Source: DATFLL01 sp035267785
Lineage (GTDB): Bacteria; Pseudomonadota; Gammaproteobacteria; DATFLL01
DNA length: 38,057 bases
NCBI GenBank assembly: GCA_035267785.1
Contig: DATFLL010000116.1
Span: forward strand, 1-38,057
Direction of reading: 5' to 3'
Positions within the stretch are counted from its first letter, which is position 1. Each line of letters begins with the position of its first letter. Of the stretch, positions 7,741-15,299 are shown in pieces. A model generated the notes under the pieces. The model saw only the letters and a program-made list of their open reading frames with translations, made no database searches and was not told where the DNA came from. The position numbers and the translations under genes are program-made.

Positions 7741-8400
7741 TAGTCAGAAGTGCTCTGGAAAGGAACGCAGACAGCGCAGAGATGCGGGCTGAGATAGGCC
7801 CTGGAAAGGAACACAGAGAACGCAGAGACGCGGAGGACGCAGAGCAATTTTGGCTTGCCTGGCACGTGGCTGTGGGAGGCCGCCTCTTACCACGCCCCTT
7901 CGGCGTAGCCGAACAGGCTAGCATTTGTTTACTCCCTCACCCTTTCCCTCTCCCTGAGGGAGAGGGGACCCTTCGTTCTGCCACGTTAGCCCTTCTCCCT
8001 CCGGGACCTCGGCACCTCCGTGAGGGGTGGAGGGGATCAAAGGACTATCCGCCCTTCGGGCGGAGTCATCAGTTGGCAGTCTGCAATCATCAGCTGAGGT
8101 GTCGGGTTACGCTGCGCTCACCCGACCTACCGGTGCTGGAAAGGCCGGCCATTGTTGAACGAAGGGTCCCTTCTCCCTCTGGGACCTCGGTACCCCTTTG
8201 AGGGGTGGAAGGATAGGATGAGGGGATCAAAACAACCTTCCGGTTCCCCTCACCCTGGCCCTCTCCCCCAATTGGGGAGAGGGGATAATTGGTGCTGCGG
8301 CATTTCGCCTCACACCTCACGAATCAATTTGCTTTTCTCTGCGCCCTCCGCGTCTCTGCGTCCTCTGTGTTCTTTTCCAGAGCGTTTCTGATTACTCTAC
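7741..8400. repeat. Composite repeat block bounded by inverted CACAGAGGAC-family copies
   Basis: The left end (TAGTCAGAAGTGCTCTGGAA at 7741) and right end (8306-8400) are inverted copies of the same family as 4104-4455. A second left copy starts near 7799. Between them lie a CCCTCTCCC/GGGAGAGGG hairpin (7946-7966), a block at 7990-8040 that recurs in direct orientation at 8168-8230, a TCCGCCC/GGGCGGA hairpin (8048-8064), an inverted CTGCCAA unit (8070-8095), a GTCGGGTT hairpin unit (8101-8130) and a second CCCTCTCCCC/GGGGAGAGGG hairpin (8259-8283). No gene is supportable. All open frames here are repeat translations. Confidence 0.8.
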
Positions 8401-8424
8401 GCGCGCTCGGGCAGTCGCGGACGC

Positions 8425-9498
8425 TCAGAACAGATCCAGCTGCGGCGTCGTCCGCGGCGCCCGAAAGCCGCTGCAGTCCAACGGGGGCAGTTCTCCGTAG
8501 CCCAGGCGCCGGTGGGCGGCGCGAAAGCGCTGGGCAATGAGCTCGGCGTAGGGTCCGGTGCCGCTCATGCGCCGGCCGAAGGCAGCGTCGTACTCACGGC
8601 CGCCGCGCAGGTCGCGCACGCGGTTCATGACGTGTTCGGCCTTCAGCGGCTCGTGGTGGGCGAGCCAGGCGGTGAACATCTCCTTCAGTTCATGAGGCAG
8701 GCGCAGCATAACGTAGCCCGCCGCGCGGGCACCGGCCTCGCGCGAGCGCGTCAGAATCGTCTCCAGCTCGGCGTCGGTGAGCACCGGGATTACCGGTGCG
8801 ATCAGCACGCTGACCGGTATCCCCGCCTCGCTCAGGCGCGCGATGGTCTCCAGGCGGCGCTCGGGGGCCGCGGCGCGGGGTTCCAGGCGGCGTGCCAGGG
8901 TTCGGTCGAGCGTCGTGATCGAGACGGCCACCGAGGCGCGGTTCTCGCGCGCCATCTCGGTAAGGATGTCGATGTCGCGTTCGACCAGCGCGGACTTGGT
9001 GACGATATTCAGGGGGTGGCGGCACTCGGCCAGCACCTCGAGCACGGCGCGCGTGATGCGAAGGCGCCGTTCGGCGGGCTGATAGGCGTCGGTATTGATA
9101 CCGACCGCGATGGGCGCGCAGCGATAGCCGGGCGCGGCGAGCTCGGCGCGCAGCAGTGTCGCCGCCTCCGGTTTATAGAAGAGCTTCGCTTCGAAATCCA
9201 GGCCCGGCGACAGACCCAGCCATGCGTGCGTAGGCCGTGCGAAACAGTAGACGCAGCCGTGCTCGCAGCCCCGATAGGGGTTGATGGAGCGGTCGAAGCC
9301 GACGTCGGGCGAGTCGTTATAGCTGATGACGCGCCGGCTGGCGTCCGCCGTCAGGGTGGTGGCGAGCGGTGCCGGCGGCTCGTCGAGGCTGCCCCAGCCG
9401 TCGTCGATCGCCTCGCAGCGTTGTGTGCTGTAGCGATTGTCGGGGCTGACGACCGCGCCGCGGCCCTTGCGTGGAAGCTGTTGGTCCCGTTGGCCCAT
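8425..9498 (-). CDS. PA0069-type radical SAM protein (SplB-like)
   Basis: The 357-residue protein carries the radical SAM cluster motif CEHGCVYC, a CxxxCxxC spacing, preceded by FDRSINPYRG, which is typical of the COG1533 (SplB-like) group. The family member PA0069 of Pseudomonas has the same architecture: a basic N-terminus (GRGAVVSPDNRY), the cluster near residue 80, a TIM-barrel core (IAVGINTDAYQPAE, LNIVTKSALVERD, VSITTLD, SVLIAPVIPVLTD) and the tail PQLDLF. The substrate is not known for this group. It lies 64 bases after the DUF2905 gene, so it may be the last gene of an rpiA transcript. Its 3' end runs into the composite repeat block. Confidence 0.87.
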   Translation of the reverse strand: MGQRDQQLPRKGRGAVVSPDNRYSTQRCEAIDDGWGSLDEPPAPLATTLTADASRRVISYNDSPDVGFDRSINPYRGCEHGCVYCFARPTHAWLGLSPGLDFEAKLFYKPEAATLLRAELAAPGYRCAPIAVGINTDAYQPAERRLRITRAVLEVLAECRHPLNIVTKSALVERDIDILTEMARENRASVAVSITTLDRTLARRLEPRAAAPERRLETIARLSEAGIPVSVLIAPVIPVLTDAELETILTRSREAGARAAGYVMLRLPHELKEMFTAWLAHHEPLKAEHVMNRVRDLRGGREYDAAFGRRMSGTGPYAELIAQRFRAAHRRLGYGELPPLDCSGFRAPRTTPQLDLF

Positions 9499-9562
9499 CA
9501 GGCCATTCTGCGCCTCGGGCCCTGACCTGCCAAGATGCGGGCACCGCCCTCGGCGGATGATT

Positions 9563-9763
9563 TCAACGCCGAAAGATCATCAGCAAAATGGAGATCAGGA
9601 CACTGACGAGGATGGAAGTGGTGATCGGGAAATAGAAGCGGAAGTTGTCGCGCTCGATGACGATGTCGCCGGGCAGGCGGCCCAGGCCCAGCTTCTGCAG
9701 CCAGGGCCAGGTCAGCCCGACGACGACCAGCACGATACCGACGATGACCAGCCAGCGTGACAC
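9563..9763 (-). CDS. DUF2905 small inner-membrane protein
   Basis: This 66-residue protein has two hydrophobic segments (about residues 3-21 and 46-63) around the conserved loop LGRLPGDIVIERDNFRFYFP, which is the signature of the DUF2905 family. Function is unknown. It starts with GTG at 9763, preceded by GGGAGGG at good spacing. The gene begins 19 bases after the stop of rpiA and so is likely co-transcribed with it. Confidence 0.88.
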   Translation of the reverse strand: MSRWLVIVGIVLVVVGLTWPWLQKLGLGRLPGDIVIERDNFRFYFPITTSILVSVLISILLMIFRR

Positions 9764-9782
9764 GGCGGCCCTCCCTGCGGGG

Positions 9783-10439
9783 TTACTCGCGGGTTTCGAC
9801 GCCGGTGGGGGTGCCCATCAGCAGGACATCGGCGGGGCGACGGGCGAAGATGCCGTTGGTGACGACACCGGTGATGTTGTTGATGGCCTCCTCGAGCTTC
9901 ACCGGCTCGGCGATCTCCAGGTTGTGTACGTCCAGGATGATGTTGCCGTTGTCCGTGGTGAAGCCTTCGCGCAGCACGGGTTCGCCGCCGAGCTTGACCA
10001 GCTCGCGGGCGACGAAGCTGCGGGCCATGGGGATGACCTCCACGGGCAGCGGGAATTTGCCCAGCACGTCGACCAGCTTGGTCTCGTCGATGATGCAGAC
10101 GAACTTGCGGCTCACGGCCGCCACGATCTTCTCGCGGGTCAGGGCGCCGCCGCCGCCCTTGATCAGGTGCAGATAGCGGTTGGTCTCGTCGGCACCATCG
10201 ATATAGACCGATATCTCGTCCACGGCGTTGAGGTCGTAAACCGGGATCCCGTGGCCCTTGAGGCGCTCGGCGCTGGCCACGGAGCTGGCCACGGTGCCCT
10301 CGATCTTTTGCTTGATAGCGGCCAGCTCGTCAATGAAGTAGTTGGCCGTCGAGCCGGTCCCGATCCCGATCACTGTGCCTGCCTCGACATACTCGATTGC
10401 GGCCTTGGCGACCGCTCTTTTCATTTCGTCCTGCGTCAT
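9783..10439 (-). CDS. rpiA: Ribose-5-phosphate isomerase A
   Basis: RpiA interconverts ribose 5-phosphate and ribulose 5-phosphate in the pentose phosphate pathway (and in the Calvin cycle where present). The 218-residue protein has the phosphate-binding GIGTGSTA loop, the catalytic IDGADE motif and the KGGGGALTREK motif. The ATG at 10439 is preceded by AGGAG and gives the usual family length; a longer upstream frame is unsupported. It is divergent from ilvA across a 282-base shared regulatory region, an arrangement also known in Pseudomonas. A small membrane protein gene follows closely. Confidence 0.96.
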   Translation of the reverse strand: MTQDEMKRAVAKAAIEYVEAGTVIGIGTGSTANYFIDELAAIKQKIEGTVASSVASAERLKGHGIPVYDLNAVDEISVYIDGADETNRYLHLIKGGGGALTREKIVAAVSRKFVCIIDETKLVDVLGKFPLPVEVIPMARSFVARELVKLGGEPVLREGFTTDNGNIILDVHNLEIAEPVKLEEAINNITGVVTNGIFARRPADVLLMGTPTGVETRE

Positions 10440-10618
10440 GGATGCAAACTCCTGCGAAGCTCGTGAAGTGTTGAAACCGGGGCCGCTGTGCCCGGCTGAG
10501 GGGAGTCGGCGGCCTGTGCGTGTCGCGTGCCTGGCGTAGGAGGGTATCGTCCCGGGCGTGCGGCGCTTGCCGCGCCGCGCCCCGCCGGCGCGAATTTGCG
10601 CCATTTTAACGCGTTCGA

Positions 10619-10646
10619 TTGGCGAATGGGCGAGTAATTATATTAA
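10619..10646 (+). promoter_or_regulatory. possible ilvA promoter
   Basis: TTGGCG at 10619-10624 and TATTAA at 10641-10646 are 16 bases apart within an AT-rich patch (AATTATATTAAG) of otherwise GC-rich DNA, 75 bases before the ilvA start. No leader peptide rich in branched-chain amino acids was evident. Confidence 0.35.
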
Positions 10647-10721
10647 GCTTGGTCGAACGCGATGGGCCGGTCCGCGACCGCAAGCCCAAGTGGCCGCCGG
10701 GCCCATTCGATTGGACGACAG

Positions 10722-12296
10722 ATGCCTAACAGCGATACCCCAGACAGCAATACGCCAGACAGCAATACGCCGGAGCGATACATTCCCGAGCGCTACGTCG
10801 AGCGCATCCTCAAGGCTCAGGTCTACGACGTGGCCCTGGAAACGCCATTGGACGCCGCTCCGAATCTTTCACGGCGTCTCGGCAACGAAGTATTGCTCAA
10901 GCGCGAGGACCTGCAGCCGGTCTTCTCGTTCAAGCTGCGCGGGGCGTACAACAAGATCGTCAGCCTGCCCGCCGAGATGCGCGAGCGCGGCGTCATCGCC
11001 TCCTCGGCGGGCAACCATGCCCAGGGGGTGGCGCTCGCGGCCCAACGGCTCGGGATTCGCGCGCTGATCGTAATGCCCAAGACCACACCCGAGATCAAGA
11101 TCGGCTCGGTGAGGGAACTGGGCGCCGAGATCGTGCTGCACGGAAATACCTACGACGACGCCTACGCACATGCCAGGCATCTGGCGCAGGAACAGGCTCT
11201 GACCTTCATCCCGCCCTACGACGACCCCGACGTCATCGCCGGACAGGGGACGATCGCCATGGAGATCCTGCGCCACCGGCCCGAGACGCTGCACGCCATC
11301 TTCGTGCCCGTGGGCGGCGGCGGCCTCATCGCCGGCATCAGCGCTTACGTCAAGTATCTCTATCCGCACATCAAGGTCATCGGGGTGGAGCCGGATGACG
11401 CCCCGTCCATGTATCGCGCTTTGGAGGCCGGCGAGCGAGTGGTTCTCGACCAAGTCGGGATCTTCGCCGACGGGGTCGCGGTGCGCCAGGTCGGCGAGGA
11501 GCCCTTTCGCATCGCCCGCGAGTGCGTGGACGAGGTGCTCCTGGTCAGCTCCGATGCGATTTGCGCTGCCATCAAGGATATCTTCGACGACACCCGCTCC
11601 ATCGCCGAGCCGGCCGGGGCGCTCGGCGTGGCCGGGCTCAAGCAGTATGTCGAGCGCGAGGGTCTGAGGGGCCAGCGCCTGGTGGCGATCGACAGCGGCG
11701 CGAACATGAACTTCGACCGCCTGCGCCACGTCGCCGAGCGGGCCCAGCTGGGCGAGCGCCGCGAGGCGCTCATCGCCGTGACCATTCCGGAGCGCCCCGG
11801 CAGCTTTCGCCGGTTCTGCGAGGCCATCGGCCTGCGCGGGATCACGGAGTTCAACTACCGCTTTGCCGACCCGGACCGGGCCCACGTCTTCGTCGGCGTG
11901 CAGATGCACAGTGGAGAGTCGGAGAAGGACAGCCTTGCGGCCAAGCTTGCGCGCATGGACTACGAGGTCATCGACATGACCGACAACGAAATGGCAAAGC
12001 TGCACGTGCGCTACATGGTCGGGGGGCGCGCCAACAATGTCGACAACGAGCGCCTGTTCCGGTTCGAGTTCCCCGAGCGCCCGGGTGCGCTGCTGCGCTT
12101 TCTCAATCACATGGGCGAGCACTGGAACATCAGCCTGTTCCACTACCGCAACCACGGCGCGGACTACGGCCGTGTGCTGGTCGGAATGCAGGTCCCGCCG
12201 GGGGAGGAGGCGCAGTTCGACGCCTTCCTGAACGAGATCGGCTACCCCTATTGGGAAGAGACGGCCAATCCGGCCTACGCCCTGTTCCTCAGTTGA
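10722..12296 (+). CDS. ilvA: Biosynthetic threonine ammonia-lyase
   Basis: IlvA converts threonine to 2-oxobutanoate, the first committed step to isoleucine. The 524-residue protein has the PLP lysine in SFKLRGAYNK (K71), the substrate loop SSAGNHAQGVA, the phosphate-binding VGGGGLIAG, and a C-terminal regulatory half with two ACT-like domains (EFNYRFAD and the related SLFHYRNHG). That regulatory half marks the isoleucine-inhibited biosynthetic form rather than the short catabolic one. An odd feature is the N-terminus, where a 15-base unit (CAGACAGCAATACGC) is tandemly repeated so that residues 6-17 read as TPDSN repeats before homology begins near residue 20. The next gene is convergent and separated by a terminator. 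Confidence 0.95.
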   Translation: MPNSDTPDSNTPDSNTPERYIPERYVERILKAQVYDVALETPLDAAPNLSRRLGNEVLLKREDLQPVFSFKLRGAYNKIVSLPAEMRERGVIASSAGNHAQGVALAAQRLGIRALIVMPKTTPEIKIGSVRELGAEIVLHGNTYDDAYAHARHLAQEQALTFIPPYDDPDVIAGQGTIAMEILRHRPETLHAIFVPVGGGGLIAGISAYVKYLYPHIKVIGVEPDDAPSMYRALEAGERVVLDQVGIFADGVAVRQVGEEPFRIARECVDEVLLVSSDAICAAIKDIFDDTRSIAEPAGALGVAGLKQYVEREGLRGQRLVAIDSGANMNFDRLRHVAERAQLGERREALIAVTIPERPGSFRRFCEAIGLRGITEFNYRFADPDRAHVFVGVQMHSGESEKDSLAAKLARMDYEVIDMTDNEMAKLHVRYMVGGRANNVDNERLFRFEFPERPGALLRFLNHMGEHWNISLFHYRNHGADYGRVLVGMQVPPGEEAQFDAFLNEIGYPYWEETANPAYALFLS

Positions 12297-12354
12297 TCCG
12301 CCTCGCGTCGGGCCCGCATCGGGCCTGAGCTCTCTGCCTGGCCGGTGGGCGCCC

Positions 12355-12384
12355 ATAAAAAAGGGCCTGCCGCCAGGCAGGCCC
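12355..12384 (-). terminator. Rho-independent terminator of the H1-like gene (possibly bidirectional)
   Basis: A perfect nine-base-pair stem, GGGCCTGCC (12363-12371) and GGCAGGCCC (12376-12384), closes a GCCA loop. On the minus strand it is followed by six T residues, as expected 42 bases after the H1-like gene. On the plus strand the trailing TCTTTA is weaker but may also serve ilvA. Confidence 0.85.
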
Positions 12385-12426
12385 TCTTTATCGGCGGGAA
12401 CTCCCGCCGGCCGCAAATACGGCGTT

Positions 12427-12897
12427 CTAGCGCTTCTTACGGGCGGTAGAACGCTTCTTGGCGGTCTTTTTCTTGGTAGCCTTCTTCTTAGCGGCCTTCT
12501 TCTTAGCCGGCCGCTTCTTGGCTGCCTTCTTCTTAGTAGCCTTCTTCTTGGCCTTCTTCTTCGCAGGCCGCTTCTTGGCTGCCTTCTTCTTGGCAGCCTT
12601 CTTCTTGGCCTTCTTCTTCGCAGGCCGTTTCTTGGCTGCCTTCTTCTTCGCAGCCTTCTTCTTGGCCTTCTTCTTCGCAGGCCGCTTCTTGGCTGCCTTT
12701 TTCTTAGCAGCCTTCTTCTTGGCTACCTTCTTCTTCGCTGCCTTTTTCTTAGCAGGCCGCTTCTTGGCGGCTTTCTTCTTGGTTGCCACCTTCTTCTTGG
12801 TGGCCGTCTTCTTGCGTGCGGTGACCTTCTTCTTCGCGGTCGTCTTTTTCTTAGCTGTCGTCTTCTTTCGAGCTGTCGTCTTCTTCTTTGTCGCCAT
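12427..12897 (-). CDS. Histone H1-like / AlgP-like lysine-alanine-rich DNA-binding protein
   Basis: The 156-residue protein is almost entirely lysine, alanine, arginine, threonine and proline. After a KKTTARKKTTAK N-terminus it carries KKAAKKRPAKKKA blocks. A 57-base unit (19 residues, AAKKRPAKKKAKKKAAKKK) is repeated about three times, seen as the recurring TCGCAGGCCG at 12561, 12618 and 12675. Such proteins resemble the C-terminal domain of histone H1 and Pseudomonas AlgP (AlgR3); they bind DNA nonspecifically. The ATG at 12897 follows GGAGG at eight bases. Upstream is an unusually AT-rich region. The repeat is prone to copy-number change, so length may vary between strains. Confidence 0.88.
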   Translation of the reverse strand: MATKKKTTARKKTTAKKKTTAKKKVTARKKTATKKKVATKKKAAKKRPAKKKAAKKKVAKKKAAKKKAAKKRPAKKKAKKKAAKKKAAKKRPAKKKAKKKAAKKKAAKKRPAKKKAKKKATKKKAAKKRPAKKKAAKKKATKKKTAKKRSTARKKR

Positions 12898-12937
12898 GTA
12901 GCAATCCTCCAGTTTGAGAATAGAATGCTCGCGAATG

Positions 12938-12990
12938 AGTATAGCCAAGTTATCTGAAAATTCTAGCAAGTTTTGTCAAATTTTTTTTCG
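12938..12990 (-). promoter_or_regulatory. AT-rich promoter region of the H1-like gene
   Basis: Read on the minus strand, a run of eight A residues precedes TTTGACA (-35-like, 12974-12979), and a TATACT (-10-like) lies at 12938-12943. The two boxes are 30 bases apart, so they probably belong to different promoters or only one is used. The A-tract could act as an UP element. The exact start is uncertain. Confidence 0.35.
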
Positions 12991-13181
12991 TGCAACGCGT
13001 CACGCATACATGTGTGTATCGGTTCGACGTGCGATCTCTTTTAGTAAATCGCGTTCGTTGTTCGCGTCCGATCGACTCGGCACGTGTATCAGGGATTCGA
13101 CACGGGCCGTGTTGCTGTCGTATGCAAGCTTGTCACGGCGTACGGACGCCCGGAAACCGCGGTGCAGCGCAGTCGGCGGGC
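12991..13181. other. Intergenic DNA without recognised features
   Basis: Between the H1-like promoter region and the terminator of the next minus-strand gene I see no supportable gene, RNA or repeat. Short open frames on both strands lack ribosome binding sites and family resemblance. Confidence 0.5.
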
Positions 13182-13211
13182 AAAAAAAAGGCGGACAGCA
13201 TGCTGTCCGCC
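13182..13211 (-). terminator. Strong rho-independent terminator
   Basis: GGCGGACAG (13190-13198), loop CATG, CTGTCCGCC (13203-13211), followed on the minus strand by eight T residues. It lies 50 bases after the stop of the 111-residue unknown and should end the minus-strand transcript coming from the EVE/GST region. Confidence 0.9.
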
Positions 13212-13261
13212 TCGATTCGGTGCATCGCGCGCCGGTCGCGCGACCGGTGCGTGTCGTCTTC

Positions 13262-13597
13262 TCAGCCGCCTTGCTTGATGCGCAGCGCCTCGTCGTTGAA
13301 GGCCGAGTCGATCGTCTGAATGATGCCCTCGACCGCCCGGAAGCCCTCGACCGGCGCATCGTCGGCCATGTACTTCAGTCGCAGCGGGCCGATCGACGTC
13401 ACGACACCGCCGCGTTCGAGCGCGCATGCGGGCTCGCTGCAGTCGTTGCCTGCAATGATTGCATTGAGTATCTCGCCAATGATCGGATCCTGGTGCGTCC
13501 CATCAGTCGCCTTTTGAAAAGTGGCGGCGGCGTCGCCGTCGAGGATCGAAAAATCGCTTTTGGCATCGAGGTATTCGGTCAGTTCTGCGAATGTCAT
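13262..13597 (-). CDS. Hypothetical protein of 111 residues
   Basis: I do not recognise this protein. The start at 13597 (MTFAELTEYLDAK) follows GAGGGGAAG at good spacing, which is better than an earlier in-frame ATG whose extension lacks a ribosome site. It is soluble, acidic, and has only two cysteines, in NDCSEPAC near the middle, followed by a beta-like stretch (GGVVTSIGPLRLKYM). No signal peptide or membrane segment is seen. It is followed by a strong terminator and preceded by the GST-like gene by 55 bases, so it is probably the last gene of that transcript. Confidence 0.7.
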   Translation of the reverse strand: MTFAELTEYLDAKSDFSILDGDAAATFQKATDGTHQDPIIGEILNAIIAGNDCSEPACALERGGVVTSIGPLRLKYMADDAPVEGFRAVEGIIQTIDSAFNDEALRIKQGG

Positions 13598-13652
13598 GGT
13601 GTGCTTCCCCTCGTCTGTTGCAAAAATATTGCAAGATGCAACGCTTTTTGTC

Positions 13653-14333
13653 TCAAGCGTGGGCGATGAGGCCTTCGTTGAGTGCGGTGTTGAATGTTTG
13701 CTCCACCCGCGTGAAGTAATACATGAGATCGAGCGGCAGCGTAATCCCATCGAGCAGCTGCAGCGGATAGAGGTCGGCGGCCAGTACGGCGTCGGCGATC
13801 GAGGGCTCGCCCAGATAGAAACGCGACTGCGCGAGGTGGCGCGCCAGTTCTTTGAGATGCGTCATCCGCTCAAGCTGGGCGTAGCCGGCATAGCGGTCGT
13901 TGGCCAGCTCCTCGACTCCCATTCCGAACCGATGTGCGACCTCCTGTTTGTACGCGTGCAGCGTATCTTCATCACCGCCGATATCCTCATAGGCCGGCAG
14001 CACCGGGGCGTAGAGTCGGCGCAATAACGCGTCGATGCCCGCGCGCCACTGCAGCAGCGCGTCCCAGGCGCCCTGGTCGATGCGCCCTTCGACCAGCGGT
14101 TCGGTCCCCGGGAACAGGGAGTCGATCTCCCACAGCAGGGTGTCCGTATCGGTCAGGGTGCGGCCGTCGTCCAGGCGCAGCACCGGGACGGTGCGCGCTA
14201 CACCCAGCTCGAAGAAGGTGGCATCGTCATCATAGCGCAGAGGATGGTCTTCGAAGCCGATCGCCTTGTAGCCGAGGACGAGGCGTATGCGGTGGCAATG
14301 GGGCGAGGACCAGAAGTGATACAGGGCCGGCAC
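13653..14333 (-). CDS. Glutathione S-transferase family protein
   Basis: The 226-residue protein has a thioredoxin-like N-terminal domain (SSPHCHRIRLVLGYKAIGFE, then VPVLRLDDG and a TDTDTLLWEID segment in the position of the glutathione-binding QS/ES motif) and an all-helical C-terminal domain with the conserved LGEPSIADAVLAADLYPL N-capping region. SPHCHR places a cysteine near the usual catalytic position, as in omega/Nu-like and related bacterial classes. The substrate is unknown. Translation starts at GTG (14331-14333), only four bases after the stop of the EVE-domain gene, with CTGGAG inside that gene's end as the ribosome site, so the two are coupled. Confidence 0.85.
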   Translation of the reverse strand: MPALYHFWSSPHCHRIRLVLGYKAIGFEDHPLRYDDDATFFELGVARTVPVLRLDDGRTLTDTDTLLWEIDSLFPGTEPLVEGRIDQGAWDALLQWRAGIDALLRRLYAPVLPAYEDIGGDEDTLHAYKQEVAHRFGMGVEELANDRYAGYAQLERMTHLKELARHLAQSRFYLGEPSIADAVLAADLYPLQLLDGITLPLDLMYYFTRVEQTFNTALNEGLIAHA

Positions 14334-14337
14334 CGGG

Positions 14338-14796
14338 TCACTCCAGCGTGAGGATGTGTTTCCACTGGCGCTCGGTGACGGGCATCACAGACAGGCGATT
14401 GCCTCGGCGCACCAGCGGCATGTCGGTAATCGCTTTGTCGTTCTTGAGCTCCTCGAGCGTGACGGTGCGCTTTAGCTTGCGTACGAACTTCACGTCGACC
14501 ATGTACCAGCGGGGGCTGTCGGGTGTGCTCTTGGGGTCGTAATACTTGCTCTTGGGGTCCCAGGACGTGTAGTCGGGATATCCCGCCTTGACCACCTTGG
14601 CGATACCGACGATGCCGGGTTCCTTGCAGTTGGAGTGGTAGAAGAAGACCTGATCGCCGACCTTCATCTCGTCGCGCATCATGTTGCGCGCCTGGTAGTT
14701 GCGTACGCCGTCCCAGGGCTCGGTCTTGCCGGGCCGGGCGGCCAGATCGTCGATGCCGAAGACGTCGGGCTCGGATTTCATCAGCCAATATTGCAT
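14338..14796 (-). CDS. EVE domain protein (thymocyte nuclear protein 1-like)
   Basis: The 152-residue protein matches the EVE domain, a PUA-like fold that binds modified bases in nucleic acid. Signature segments are YWLMKSEPDVFGIDDL at the N-terminus, WDGVRNYQARNMMRDEMKVGD, VFFYHSNCKEPGIVGIAKV, YPDYTSWDPKSKYYDPKS, and WYMVDVKFVRKL. The order of aromatic residues lining the base pocket appears intact. Its cellular role in bacteria is not established. A plausible promoter lies just upstream, and the GST-like gene follows immediately. Confidence 0.93.
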   Translation of the reverse strand: MQYWLMKSEPDVFGIDDLAARPGKTEPWDGVRNYQARNMMRDEMKVGDQVFFYHSNCKEPGIVGIAKVVKAGYPDYTSWDPKSKYYDPKSTPDSPRWYMVDVKFVRKLKRTVTLEELKNDKAITDMPLVRRGNRLSVMPVTERQWKHILTLE

Positions 14797-14831
14797 GCCC
14801 GGACTTGCCTGCTGTCGGTTTAGGGGTTGTC

Positions 14832-14860
14832 ATGATACCGGCCGAATGGGGCCCCAGCAA
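14832..14860 (-). promoter_or_regulatory. Sigma-70-type promoter of the EVE gene
   Basis: On the minus strand TTGCTG (14855-14860) and TATCAT (14832-14837) are exactly 17 bases apart, and the start codon is at 14796, giving a leader of roughly 28 bases. Confidence 0.5.
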
Positions 14861-14936
14861 CGCGTCGGGGAACGCCCGCGGGCGCCATAAATGCGCCACA
14901 AGTGCGATTTACCTCACAGATCTCATGGGTGTGCGC

Positions 14937-14965
14937 TTGCCAGGTGCCGGATTACCGGATATATA
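14937..14965 (+). promoter_or_regulatory. Sigma-70-type promoter upstream of the small membrane protein
   Basis: TTGCCA (14937-14942) and TATATA (14960-14965) are 17 bases apart on the plus strand. The predicted transcript would start near 14972 and reach the small membrane protein gene at 15074 after a leader of about 100 bases. Confidence 0.55.
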
Positions 14966-15073
14966 CAAAGGTCTTGTACGAAGCCAGGGAATGTGAAGCT
15001 CAGCGGGCCGTGAGCGCGCTGGACCGAGCCGTATCGAGGCACTTAGGGATAATAATGAAAAGGGGAACCGATA

Positions 15074-15205
15074 ATGAAGAAGAGGCGTAAGCCCGACCTG
15101 ATTCTACTGCTCGCCATCATCATCGGGCTGGGTGTGCTCGTCACCGGCTTTACGCAGGAGTCGTCACATCGCAGCGACCAGGTGGTGCGCGCCGCGCAGC
15201 GGTGA
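15074..15205 (+). CDS. Small single-span membrane protein (43 residues)
   Basis: The frame encodes MKKRRKPD followed by one hydrophobic helix (LILLLAIIIGLGVLVTGF, residues 9-26) and a polar tail ending VVRAAQR. The five basic residues before the helix predict an N-in orientation with the tail in the periplasm. AGGGGAA precedes the ATG and a good promoter lies about 110 bases upstream. The downstream neighbour fau is convergent. I do not recognise a function. Its size puts it below normal gene-calling limits, so it is easily missed. Confidence 0.65.
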   Translation: MKKRRKPDLILLLAIIIGLGVLVTGFTQESSHRSDQVVRAAQR

Positions 15206-15299
15206 GCGTGCCGGTCGTATCCCACGTATCGGGCCGCATCGGGCCTTTCGAAAATTTTCAGCGTTGATCTCGTGTCGGTCGCGGCCGGCCGGGGCGCGC

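Noticed and set aside
7782..8540. Short ORFs in the second repeat mosaic
   Set aside because: Same reason: repeat translations, no conserved domain, no independent ribosome sites.
12458..12901. Plus-strand ORF rich in Phe/Leu/Ala opposite the H1-like gene
   Set aside because: It is the antisense of lysine codons; lysine-rich translation on the minus strand has a ribosome site, terminator and a known family.
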